61,964 bases of DNA from positions 1 through 61,964 of the forward strand of contig JADIMG010000035.1 of NCBI GenBank assembly GCA_017694875.1, written 5' to 3'. How positions within the stretch are numbered: the first letter of the stretch is position 1; every line of letters starts with the position of its first letter. Source of the DNA: Candidatus Gallipaludibacter merdavium (GTDB taxonomy: Bacteria > Bacteroidota > Bacteroidia > Bacteroidales > Paludibacteraceae). This document shows, one piece after another, positions 1 to 7,186 of the stretch. Position numbers and translations under genes: made by a program. The notes below the pieces were generated by a model. The model was not told where the DNA came from, ran no database searches, and saw nothing but the letters and a program-made list of their open reading frames with translations.

Positions 1-34
1 AGCGTCATATATAACCGACCTATCAATAAAAATT

Positions 35-80
35 AGAGTTCGTCAAATCCTCGATAAGGAGTTGGCGAACTCTATATTTT
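35..80. terminator. Hairpin terminator, probably bidirectional
   Basis: Positions 35-46 (AGAGTTCGTCAA) pair with 62-73 (TTGGCGAACTCT), a 12-bp stem with one G-U pair. A T-rich run follows on the plus strand (74-81) and, read on the minus strand, another lies at about 24-34. It would separate the OmpA-family gene from whatever lies left of the window. Confidence 0.55.
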
Positions 81-121
81 TAGTTACTCTGCAGAGTGGA
101 CTGAATTGTGATTACTTTTTC

Positions 122-150
122 AGTGCCCTCGGAAATCCAAGGCACTTTTT
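122..150 (+). terminator. Short hairpin with T-tract
   Basis: AGTGCC (122-127) pairs with GGCACT (141-146), followed by TTTT. It is oriented to stop plus-strand transcription just before the 3' end of the minus-strand OmpA-family gene. A perfect 12-bp palindrome (ACTCTGCAGAGT, 86-97) lies just to its left. Confidence 0.4.
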
Positions 151-177
151 GTAATCTATGTCAATGAAAGACTCTCG

Positions 178-1848
178 TTATTCCGTCTTTTCCGACGACA
201 ATATTTCAAATTCTACACGACGGTTCTTGGAACGTCCTTCTTCCGTATCGTTCGTATCAATAGGTTCGCTTTCTCCCCTACCTTCATACTCGATTCGAGA
301 CGGGTCAATTCCTCTCATAATTATATTGTTGCGTACCGATTTTGCACGTCCCTCAGACAATTTTAGGTTAGACGCATCCGAGCCAACATTATCTGTATGA
401 CCAATAATCTTTATGCGCAAGTCAGGATTGTCAACCAACAGATAATACAACTCTTCCAATGCCGGTTCTGATTCTGGGAGAATGGTCGTTTTTGCTGTAG
501 CAAAGAACAAATTGCTAATAACAATCTTCTCTTTCTCTTTCAAAGCTGTCATTGTAATAAAGACAGAGTCTTCCTTGAACACAATATCTCCATCATATGG
601 CAAGTAACCTTGTTTGCTGAAATAGCCACCATAAGTACCAGCTCCCAGCACCGTTCCGAATACGCCTCCGGAAGAAGTTACGCCTTCAAAAACAACATTG
701 TCTTCGGCATCATATAATACAACCTGTACGTCGGCCAAGCGTTGTTGAGTTTCCGCATCGACCAGAACACCAGCCAAATATGGGGGTGGTGGTAGTGGAG
801 GAGTAGCTTTAGGTTTGGGCTGTGGTTTGGGTCTAGGTCTCGGACGCGGTTGCGGCTTCTTGTATTTCTTCGGTATTTCATACAAGATAGTAAACTTTGC
901 TCCCACAAAGAACGGATTAAGACTAGCCTTTTCTGCCCCGGCCGTACCCAATTGGGTAGCCATCGCCATATCGGCCACGCCACTCCCTGTGGCATAAGCA
1001 GGTAATGCGTTTCCACTCAAGTTTCCCTCCAGATTTGCCAAATTATTAGCTGAGAAATTATTGATATTCAACACTCCATATTCAGCATAAATACCAGCAC
1101 GGTAATGCAATGACTCCTTAAAGGTTTTAGGCTGTGGACGGCCACGACGGCCACGACGGCGTCTAGGCTTTGGCGCTAGCCATTCATCCAAATTCACCCC
1201 AAATTCACCCGCTACAGATACGTTCAAAAGCCCCAACTCCAAAGGAGTAGCCTCCAAACCCCATTCATGAATTTCCAAACCATGATTAGGCATATTCTCC
1301 AAATCTCCAATAAGTTCTTTATCCTTGGCACGAATTGCCACATCGCTCTTCATGGAATAGGAAGCCATCAAATTTATTCCAACTTTAGGCCCCACGAAAA
1401 AATAGTAACGATTGAAATAAGCGCCAAACATTAGCGGAAGGCTCAGATAGCCCACATTACGTGTCTCACGCATCTTTGAATAATCATAGCGGAATTGCAT
1501 CGTCGGATAGCTGGGAGTAGTCAAAGAACGGTATGCCGAAAAATCTCCTATGCGCGTAGCTGCATTCATAAAATCGAATTCCAGCCCCGTGTGAAAACGG
1601 AACTGGGTCACTTGCAACTCATACAGGAAGCCTAAACCAGCCCCGACACCACCAATTACCTGATTACGGTCATCATTATATCCGTCATCTTTCAACAAGG
1701 TAATGTTGTCAAACATGGCTGAATAGCCCAATCGCCCGGACAAACCGACATAATGCATCATTTGTGCTCTTAACGGCAGATAAGCTACAGAAAACAACAC
1801 TAGTATAGCAAACAGTTTTTTCCAAAAAACGGTTCTCATATCAATCAA
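178..1848 (-). CDS. Outer-membrane OmpA-family protein with N-terminal beta-barrel
   Basis: Structural outer-membrane protein that should anchor the membrane to peptidoglycan. The first about 28 residues look like a signal peptide ending in LRAQ. Residues about 30-335 are rich in alternating strands and resemble PorT-like beta-barrels. A Pro/Lys/Arg-rich linker (PQPRPRPRPKPQPKPK) follows, then a carboxypeptidase-regulatory-like segment, then a C-terminal OmpA domain from about residue 445. That domain carries the HTDNVGSD motif and the Asp/Arg residues (SEGRAKSV, KNRRVEFEI) that bind diaminopimelate in this family. An alternative start lies three codons in (1839). A TAnnTTTG-type promoter box lies upstream at 1877-1884. 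Gene order around it says nothing about a more specific role. Confidence 0.85.
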   Translation of the reverse strand: MIDMRTVFWKKLFAILVLFSVAYLPLRAQMMHYVGLSGRLGYSAMFDNITLLKDDGYNDDRNQVIGGVGAGLGFLYELQVTQFRFHTGLEFDFMNAATRIGDFSAYRSLTTPSYPTMQFRYDYSKMRETRNVGYLSLPLMFGAYFNRYYFFVGPKVGINLMASYSMKSDVAIRAKDKELIGDLENMPNHGLEIHEWGLEATPLELGLLNVSVAGEFGVNLDEWLAPKPRRRRGRRGRPQPKTFKESLHYRAGIYAEYGVLNINNFSANNLANLEGNLSGNALPAYATGSGVADMAMATQLGTAGAEKASLNPFFVGAKFTILYEIPKKYKKPQPRPRPRPKPQPKPKATPPLPPPPYLAGVLVDAETQQRLADVQVVLYDAEDNVVFEGVTSSGGVFGTVLGAGTYGGYFSKQGYLPYDGDIVFKEDSVFITMTALKEKEKIVISNLFFATAKTTILPESEPALEELYYLLVDNPDLRIKIIGHTDNVGSDASNLKLSEGRAKSVRNNIIMRGIDPSRIEYEGRGESEPIDTNDTEEGRSKNRRVEFEILSSEKTE

Positions 1849-1876
1849 TTAAAATCCAATTATAGGTTCTACGCCA

Positions 1877-1884
1877 CAAAACTA
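1877..1884 (-). promoter_or_regulatory. Bacteroidetes -7 box for the OmpA-family gene
   Basis: CAAAACTA on the plus strand is TAGTTTTG on the minus strand, a match to TAnnTTTG, about 30 nt upstream of the start codon. I did not find a convincing -33 element. Confidence 0.4.
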
Positions 1885-1990
1885 CATATTATATTCTATT
1901 TTCACATAATAACAGCACAAGTTTTTTTGTAAGACATGTTATTAAACACAAATATGTATAGGCAAAAACTACCATGCCATATCAAAAACA

Positions 1991-1998
1991 TATATTTG
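1991..1998 (+). promoter_or_regulatory. Bacteroidetes -7 box for the phosphoesterase gene
   Basis: TATATTTG matches TAnnTTTG. It lies 28 nt upstream of the ATG at 2026 and inside the extended reading frame that opens at 1936, which argues that 2026 is the true start. Confidence 0.5.
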
Positions 1999-2025
1999 CA
2001 CATCAATACCAATCCGAAGAAAAAA

Positions 2026-3384
2026 ATGAAAACCATACACAAGATTGCCCTTATTATTGCCATCGTCGTTATTGTCGCTTCCTCTATCATCATCTCACTT
2101 AGATGGAATGCATGGTTTGGCAATCTGACAGAGGAGACATACGCGATTTCTGCAGTCCAAGACAGGATTGTACTTTCGTACACTCTTGATGGTAAAAGCA
2201 TTACAATATCATGGCGCTATGGAAATAAAAGTACCAAAAATGTTGTGGAATATTATGACATGCAATCTCAAGATACCCTGTTTGTGAATGCACAATGCAC
2301 TACAATATCGACACAAGGGGGAACACAGAACCATTATAGAGCCACACTGCACAGCTATACAAATAACACTTCATATACCTATCGTCTAATCAATGACAGC
2401 ACTGTTTCTGACTGGCATACATTTACCATCGGAAACCCGTCACAAGCTATCGACTTTATTCTCTTCGGTGATATACAAGATGAAGCAGATGGACCATCGG
2501 CACAATTATTCCATGACGTTGCCTTGCATTATCCCAAAATTGACTTTTGGGCCTTTGTCGGAGATTTGGCAGAACGGCCGACTGATTACTACTGGCAGGT
2601 AGTATTTGATGCACTACAACCTTATGCCTCTCACATTCCTATCATTGCATGCCCAGGCAATCATGAACACAGGAAAGGCCTAAAAAAAGAACTTGACCCA
2701 AGGTGGATTTGGATGTTCGGACAACCCCAACTGCAAAATGCAACGGACTATTCCATAGATATGCCACTATTGCACATTGCCTCCGTCAATTCAGACGGAC
2801 TTTTCTGGCCATGGGATTATTTGCAAAAAAGGAACCAGCTTACAAAGTACCACATTCTATCTGCACCTTCCCAACAACAGTGGAACGTGCTTTTAATGCA
2901 CCACCCCATTTACCCGGGCAGTATAGGAAGGCACAATCTTCTGTTTCGAACCACATTGAACCCTCTTATAGAAAAGAATGACATTCATCTGGTTCTATGC
3001 GGTCATGACCACAGTTATGCCAGAAGAATCGCTGTAAACGAAGACGTAAAGACTCCTCCCGTATACCTACTAACCAATTCATCCAGCAAATACTACTTAT
3101 CCAATTGCGACCCTGCGGCAGACAAGATTGCCTGCGGAATACGTCTCTATTCCCATATACATATAACCCCTGACACTCTACGCATCAGTACTTACACTGC
3201 AGACGCTCATCAATTATATGATGAAATCATATGCATTCGCACCTCCGAAAACATACAAGTCATTGACATGGGCGATAAAATTGCGGAACAAATTCTACTG
3301 CCCGAACGCTTCAACAAGGACTCGAAAAAAGACATCAGAAAAAAGTTTATGAAGAAAAAGGCATTACGTGAGTCAAGCAAATAA
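2026..3384 (+). CDS. Membrane-anchored metallophosphoesterase (purple acid phosphatase-like)
   Basis: Predicted hydrolase of phosphate esters on the outer face of the inner membrane. The frame is open from 1936, but a -7 promoter box at 1991-1998 and an A-rich stretch just before the ATG favour 2026. From there the protein begins MKTIHK and has one hydrophobic anchor at about residues 7-25. A fibronectin-like region follows, then the calcineurin-type metal-binding motifs in order: FGDIQD, VGDLAERP, PGNHEH, LMHHPIYPG and CGHDHSYAR. These supply the Asp, Asn and His ligands of a dinuclear metal centre. The substrate is unknown. The 3' end overlaps the oppositely oriented recO by 12 nt. Confidence 0.85.
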   Translation: MKTIHKIALIIAIVVIVASSIIISLRWNAWFGNLTEETYAISAVQDRIVLSYTLDGKSITISWRYGNKSTKNVVEYYDMQSQDTLFVNAQCTTISTQGGTQNHYRATLHSYTNNTSYTYRLINDSTVSDWHTFTIGNPSQAIDFILFGDIQDEADGPSAQLFHDVALHYPKIDFWAFVGDLAERPTDYYWQVVFDALQPYASHIPIIACPGNHEHRKGLKKELDPRWIWMFGQPQLQNATDYSIDMPLLHIASVNSDGLFWPWDYLQKRNQLTKYHILSAPSQQQWNVLLMHHPIYPGSIGRHNLLFRTTLNPLIEKNDIHLVLCGHDHSYARRIAVNEDVKTPPVYLLTNSSSKYYLSNCDPAADKIACGIRLYSHIHITPDTLRISTYTADAHQLYDEIICIRTSENIQVIDMGDKIAEQILLPERFNKDSKKDIRKKFMKKKALRESSK

Positions 3385-3390
3385 CTCACG
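3367..3390. terminator. Hairpin at the convergent stop codons
   Basis: CGTGAGT (3367-3373) pairs with ACTCACG (3384-3390) around a 10-nt loop, spanning the overlapping 3' ends of the phosphoesterase gene and recO. There is no T-tract, so a role in transcript ending is only a guess. Confidence 0.3.
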
Positions 3391-4080
3391 CAATACATCC
3401 AAGGAGCGCACATTCCCAAAAGCAGGGAGATGCAGCTTATAATACAATAAAATGACATCAAGCAAATGCTGACGTTCCGAATGGGTTAGAGTCAACGTCT
3501 CATCCGTTTGTACCAAACGGACAAACAAGCTAAAAAGCCGTCCATCCAGTATATGCATGTTTGCCGGATTCGGACAACAGCGTATGCCATTTTCGAGATC
3601 AAATGCCTCACCCACTCCATCTATATTTGGCTCAAAGCCCAAATACGAAGACAAACGGAGTAAAAAACACAAATGGAAATCAGGCGATACAGGTCCACAA
3701 GTCAAAGATTGTATAGCCGAAACCAGAAAATCGAATAAATTCTCATCAGGGTCAGCCTCTCGAAGTGTACGCGACATGACCTCTGCCAAAAACATGGCCA
3801 TACATCTTTTGATAGGGTCATCAATCAAAGAATCATAAGAGAGAATCGGCTCTATTTCTTTCAAGCTATACATATCCCCCTTTTCAACGATAACTGTATT
3901 CAATACCGACAAAGGATACAATAATGAACGATTAACTTTAGATTTCCGTCCAAAAATTCCATTTGCGAAACAAGAAATACGCCCTAAATCCCGTGTATAT
4001 AAATGTATAATAGACGTTTTATCTGTATAACGAGTCAGATAAAGAACTATTGCCATTTTTTTTTCACTCATACGAACCAT
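3373..4080 (-). CDS. recO: DNA repair protein RecO
   Basis: RecO helps load RecA on SSB-coated single strands in the RecF pathway. The 235-residue product has the family layout: an N-terminal OB-fold with the conserved KTSIIHLYTRDLG segment at about residues 17-32 and an FxxGIFGRKS loop, then an alpha-helical C-terminal domain. The usual zinc-binding region is reduced to a CCPNP stretch near residue 168, which is common in Bacteroidetes. Starts at 4080 (MVRMSEKK) or 4068 (MSEKK) are both possible. A TACCTTTG promoter box sits at 4097-4104 on the minus strand. The gene is convergent with the phosphoesterase and divergent from tRNA-Glu/rpsT. Confidence 0.9.
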   Translation of the reverse strand: MVRMSEKKMAIVLYLTRYTDKTSIIHLYTRDLGRISCFANGIFGRKSKVNRSLLYPLSVLNTVIVEKGDMYSLKEIEPILSYDSLIDDPIKRCMAMFLAEVMSRTLREADPDENLFDFLVSAIQSLTCGPVSPDFHLCFLLRLSSYLGFEPNIDGVGEAFDLENGIRCCPNPANMHILDGRLFSLFVRLVQTDETLTLTHSERQHLLDVILLYYKLHLPAFGNVRSLDVLRELFA

Positions 4081-4096
4081 TATTGCATACCAAACG

Positions 4097-4128
4097 CAAA
4101 GGTACGAAAATCAAGCAAATAGACAACA
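4097..4128 (-). promoter_or_regulatory. recO promoter
   Basis: Minus-strand TACCTTTG (plus 4097-4104) with a GTTG -33-like element about 20 nt upstream (plus 4125-4128). This is the Bacteroidetes promoter pattern. Confidence 0.5.
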
Positions 4129-4186
4129 ACGACATTACAGAGAAGAAATATTTAGTGCGAAAAATGGGATTTTTTTTGCGAAATAT

Positions 4187-4217
4187 TTTGCCAATTCGAA
4201 AAACCGCCGTATATTTG
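4187..4217 (+). promoter_or_regulatory. Promoter of tRNA-Glu and rpsT
   Basis: TTTG at 4187-4190, a 19-nt spacer, then TATATTTG at 4210-4217. This is a full match to the Bacteroidetes -33/-7 consensus, about 40 nt before the tRNA. Confidence 0.75.
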
Positions 4218-4257
4218 CACCCGCAATTCAGCAATAATGAAAGCTGATACAAAAATT

Positions 4258-4329
4258 GGCCCATTCGTCTATCGGTTAGGACGCAAGATTTTCATTCTTG
4301 AAAGAGCGGTTCGATTCCGCTATGGGCTA
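4258..4329 (+). tRNA. tRNA-Glu (anticodon TTC)
   Basis: A 72-nt cloverleaf. The acceptor stem GGCCCAT (4258-4264) pairs with ATGGGCT (4322-4328), including a G-U pair. The anticodon stem CAAGA/TCTTG encloses the loop TTTTCAT with anticodon TTC at 4291-4293. The T arm has the GGTTCGATTCC pattern. The 3' CCA is not encoded. The gene is 27 nt upstream of rpsT and probably co-transcribed with it. Confidence 0.95.
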
Positions 4330-4356
4330 CTAAACTAAAAATGTATTTGAATAAAG

Positions 4357-4611
4357 ATGGCAAATCATAAATCATCATTAAAGAGAATCCGCCAGACGGA
4401 GAAACGCAAATTGCACAATCGCTATTATGCAAAAACAATGCGTAATGCAGTTCGCAAATTACGTGCTACTACCGAAAAATCAGAAGCACAAGAAATGTTG
4501 CCAAAAGTAAGTGCAATGATTGACAAACTTGCAAAGCGCAACAGAATCCACAAGAACAAAGCAAATAACTTAAAGTCAAAATTGGCAAAGTATATTAATA
4601 AACTTGCCTAA
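4357..4611 (+). CDS. rpsT: 30S ribosomal protein S20
   Basis: Primary rRNA-binding protein of the small subunit. The 84-residue basic product begins [17 protein letters not shown] and has the helical, Lys/Arg-rich composition and C-terminal [18 protein letters not shown] segment typical of S20. It follows tRNA-Glu under the same promoter and ends just before a strong intrinsic terminator. Length matches the family. Confidence 0.97.
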   Translation: MANHKSSLKRIRQTEKRKLHNRYYAKTMRNAVRKLRATTEKSEAQEMLPKVSAMIDKLAKRNRIHKNKANNLKSKLAKYINKLA

Positions 4612-4631
4612 TTAGGAATTTTCATAAGCTT

Positions 4632-4663
4632 AAGGAGAATGATTGGTTTCATTCTCCTTTTTT
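4632..4663 (+). terminator. Intrinsic terminator after rpsT
   Basis: AAGGAGAATGA (4632-4642) pairs perfectly with TCATTCTCCTT (4649-4659) around a 6-nt loop, followed by a T-run. Confidence 0.9.
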
Positions 4664-4802
4664 GTCTTCACAAAATAGTGAGTTAATACAAATGGCTAGC
4701 TTAATGTCAGCTTATGTATTCAACAGGAACCAATGAATTTAGGTGATACGAATCTTTCCAACTCAATGATATTGTCATGAAAAGCCGAACAAGCTAATTG
4801 GG

Positions 4803-4845
4803 AAAAAGAATCGGACAGGCGGGATGTATTACATTTCGCCTGTTC
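4803..4845 (-). terminator. Displaced bioD terminator
   Basis: On the minus strand a stem of about 15 bp (4831-4845 with 4813-4827, some G-U pairs, 3-nt loop) is followed by a CTTTTTCC-type T-run at 4803-4808. It lies 23 nt beyond the stop of the bioD fragment. It is oriented to end a transcript coming through bioD, so it is probably the original terminator of the biotin operon, now separated from it. Confidence 0.7.
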
Positions 4846-4856
4846 TTATATTACCC

Positions 4857-5040
4857 TTCACCCACCATTATTTCAAAACTGGTACCACTTCAAAATGTGC
4901 ATCGGGAAAATGCTTGGACACATATTGTCGCAAATATTCCAATGTGTCGTCTTGAATGGTGGTATCGGCCAAAGTAGGATAAAGATTATAGAAGAATGTA
5001 TGCAGACGAATGTTTCTACGCTGCACAGCCTCCAGACTCA
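4857..5040 (-). repeat. 184-bp direct repeat, copy 1 (bioD 3' end)
   Basis: This block matches 28125-28308 in the same orientation with only five mismatches by eye (about 97% identity). It covers the last 173 nt of bioD, its stop codon and 11 nt beyond. Similarity ends abruptly at 5040/5041. The two copies bracket the whole 23-kb pigment operon. Confidence 0.95.
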
Positions 5041-5047
5041 CACCCAT
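4868..5047 (-). pseudogene. bioD: Truncated bioD (3' fragment)
   Basis: The fragment keeps the bioD reading frame, from SLEAVQRRN through to FEVVPVLK and the stop at 4868. It lacks the P-loop and all of the N-terminal three quarters, so it cannot act as dethiobiotin synthetase. A chance ATG at 5045-5047 would allow a 59-residue product. One visible amino-acid change from the intact copy is Gln for Asn in EYLRQYVS, and the absence of stops suggests recent origin. It sits next to a displaced bioD-type terminator, so it is best read as the original 3' end of the resident bioD, pushed away by insertion of the pigment cluster. Confidence 0.85.
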
Positions 5048-5311
5048 TAAAACTCTTGCGGTATTTTTTCCTGCAAATCAAATTCTGAAAAGCCCCCAAT
5101 AGATTGAATTTATACAATATTTTGTATCTCAACCTTATTTTAGTAGGAAAAAATCCCCTCTGTTCTGACTGCCAAACCTTATTTTCGCGGGAATATCTAA
5201 AGATACAAGAAAGCCAACCATTTTTCAACACTCTGTGCATAAACCAGTTAATTGAATATATATCATTTACTGAATGTCCCTTGGACATTCAGTAAAACAT
5301 TGGCTTTCGTA
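5041..5311. other. Island left-end non-coding segment with nested inverted repeats
   Basis: This segment lies between the bioD fragment and the last gene of the pigment operon. It holds a perfect 14-bp hairpin (TTTACTGAATGTCC, 5266-5279, with 5283-5296, 3-nt loop) starting 15 nt past the stop codon of the 5312-5869 gene. An outer 9-bp inverted repeat, GAAAGCCAA (5209-5217) and TTGGCTTTC (5300-5308), flanks it. No gene is visible. The hairpin lacks a T-run but could end or protect the operon transcript. Confidence 0.6.
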
Positions 5312-5869
5312 TTAAAATCTCACCTTATTTGATTTGATGATATTATACACAGTCCTTGCCCAATAATTCCTTAAGCCAAAACCACCAGCATCCCCAGATA
5401 CTTGTTTCTTATATATGATATCACGACTCGCAATATCAAAAACTACTAAATCATAAATAGCCAAACTTTGAGGTTTATTCAAAATTTTGGCAATCATAAC
5501 AACTCCTTTACCTTCCTGCTGAGGCAAATCATATCCTTTCACTATAGCAGGTACGTCCAATTCTTCATATGTGTTGTTAAGTGTTTTTAAATTCGAATAA
5601 TCACAAACAGAAAGAAGATTAACCATTGGTTCAATAACCATATTCACCCGACTGTCAAACATTCTTGAAAAATCATATTTTTCTGGTTCTGAAATAAGGA
5701 GAAGATTGATACCTTCGAATACAGAAGCAAATTGCTCAACAGATTCTTCGGCAGCAAAAACTTTAGCATGCGAGAAATCCACGCCATACACATAAATTTT
5801 CTGGTTAGTCTGTGCATTAACTAATACTAATCCGCACAAACACAAAAATAATAACAATACTTTTTTCAT
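5312..5869 (-). CDS. Secreted protein of unknown function, last gene of pigment operon
   Basis: I do not recognise the family. The 185-residue product has a clear signal peptide: MKK, then a Leu-rich core, then a VNAQ cleavage region at about residue 19. It should therefore be periplasmic or outer-membrane associated. The mature part mixes strands and helices and has no cysteine-rich, metal-binding or catalytic motif that I can name. It starts 12 nt after the ligase gene and is the promoter-distal end of the operon. Its export signal and position suggest a role in envelope delivery or stability of the polyene product, but that is inferred from context only. Confidence 0.7.
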   Translation of the reverse strand: MKKVLLLFLCLCGLVLVNAQTNQKIYVYGVDFSHAKVFAAEESVEQFASVFEGINLLLISEPEKYDFSRMFDSRVNMVIEPMVNLLSVCDYSNLKTLNNTYEELDVPAIVKGYDLPQQEGKGVVMIAKILNKPQSLAIYDLVVFDIASRDIIYKKQVSGDAGGFGLRNYWARTVYNIIKSNKVRF

Positions 5870-5881
5870 AAGAATTTATTT

Positions 5882-7186
5882 TTATACAGTTTGTCTCAAA
5901 TCAAGAAACTTTACCGCCTTTCTGCTCGTTGGCGGTTGTTGTAATCTTGCTATCAATTCAATGGAATCAAACACAATATCGGGAGCAACCCGAACTTTAG
6001 CCCTAAAGATATCCTTTATTTGTTTAACAAACAAATCTGAACGATTATTACTTCCAACACGTATTTGTATATGATCAGTTCCCAATGAATTTGTAAACAC
6101 CTCCACTATGTAGTTTTCAACATCTGGGATATTATCCAAAATATCAAACAACATTGGTGGATACAAAGTCGTACCTTTAAACTTAATCATTTGACCCTTA
6201 CGTCCAAGCACAGGACTTAAGCGTGGGGAGTTTCGTCCACACTGACAAGGTTCACTATAGCGAATACAAATATCCCCTGTCTTGAAACGAACCAATGGCA
6301 TTCCCTCTACTCCAATCGTAGTAATCGTCACTTCTCCCGGTTGACCGTCCTCAACCGGCTGATTATTTTCATCAAGCACTTCAACTATAATCAGGTCACA
6401 TGGTATATGCCCTCCATTATGCATCTGACACTCCGTAAAAGAAGTTTGCATTTCAGTAGAGGCATATGTTGAATACAACTCCAATGCTGGCCATTTTTCA
6501 TGTATTCGCTGACCTAAAGTTGTTAATGTACCATCTGACGTTCTCAATGCTTCACCAATGCAAACTGCTTTTTTGAGGGATGACGCATTATAATTAATTG
6601 CATGCTTCTCTGCAAAATCAACCATTTTCATCAAAAATGAAGGTACCACCATACAGACTGTTGATTTTACCCGTTTGATTGTATCCCATTGCAATTCTGG
6701 AATACCGTTTCCAACACGTACGATCCCGCACCCCAATCTCCTTGCACCCAGAAAGTAAGCCAAGCCTGCCATGAAACGACGATCGATAGTTGTCATCAAT
6801 TGCATAACATCACTCTTCGTACACCCCACCATACTGAATGAACTTGCTTCGTTATAAGCCAAACGCTGCAAATCCCCTTCCGTCAACGCAAAAGTTACTG
6901 GATCGCCAAGTGTACCTGAAGTAGTTACATAATCAATGACCGATAAAGGATCCACACACAAAAAGTCCGTATTGTACAATTGCAAATCCTGCTTAGTGGT
7001 AGTCGGTATCGATAGCAAATCCTCTAATGTACAAACAGTTGATATATCAATCTTGTTTTCTGCAAACAATCTCTTGTAAAACGGAGAATAAGATTGCACA
7101 TACAGCAAGGTCTCCTTTAAAGCCCTTTCTTGGAACGCTCTGATTTCAGCAAACGTCCGATAATGAAGATTTCTGTCCTCAATCAT
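5882..7186 (-). CDS. PaaK-like adenylate-forming ligase (aryl starter activation)
   Basis: Member of the ANL superfamily closest to phenylacetate-CoA ligases; it should adenylate a carboxylic acid and transfer it to CoA or an ACP. The 434-residue length fits PaaK. The phosphate-binding loop appears as VTTSGTLGDPVTF near residue 84. Later motifs are STYASTEMQ, a Cys-rich CQCGR stretch near residue 312, and the C-terminal lid with VLGRKGQMIKFKGTTLYP. In aryl-polyene clusters such an enzyme activates 4-hydroxycinnamate made by the ammonia-lyase. That lyase is encoded at the start of this operon, which supports the same substrate here, though specificity cannot be read from sequence. It overlaps the upstream C45 gene by 8 nt. 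Confidence 0.8.
   Translation of the reverse strand: MIEDRNLHYRTFAEIRAFQERALKETLLYVQSYSPFYKRLFAENKIDISTVCTLEDLLSIPTTTKQDLQLYNTDFLCVDPLSVIDYVTTSGTLGDPVTFALTEGDLQRLAYNEASSFSMVGCTKSDVMQLMTTIDRRFMAGLAYFLGARRLGCGIVRVGNGIPELQWDTIKRVKSTVCMVVPSFLMKMVDFAEKHAINYNASSLKKAVCIGEALRTSDGTLTTLGQRIHEKWPALELYSTYASTEMQTSFTECQMHNGGHIPCDLIIVEVLDENNQPVEDGQPGEVTITTIGVEGMPLVRFKTGDICIRYSEPCQCGRNSPRLSPVLGRKGQMIKFKGTTLYPPMLFDILDNIPDVENYIVEVFTNSLGTDHIQIRVGSNNRSDLFVKQIKDIFRAKVRVAPDIVFDSIELIARLQQPPTSRKAVKFLDLRQTV

Noticed and set aside
86-97. Perfect 12-bp palindrome ACTCTGCAGAGT
   Set aside because: It has no spacing to a promoter and lies between two terminator-like hairpins, so it could be chance.
1936-2025. Earlier start for the phosphoesterase
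   Set aside because: A -7 promoter box lies inside this stretch, and the later ATG gives a normal membrane anchor at the N-terminus.
4064-4264. Short open frames across the recO-tRNA intergenic region
   Set aside because: They overlap a full promoter and the tRNA 5' end and have no protein features.
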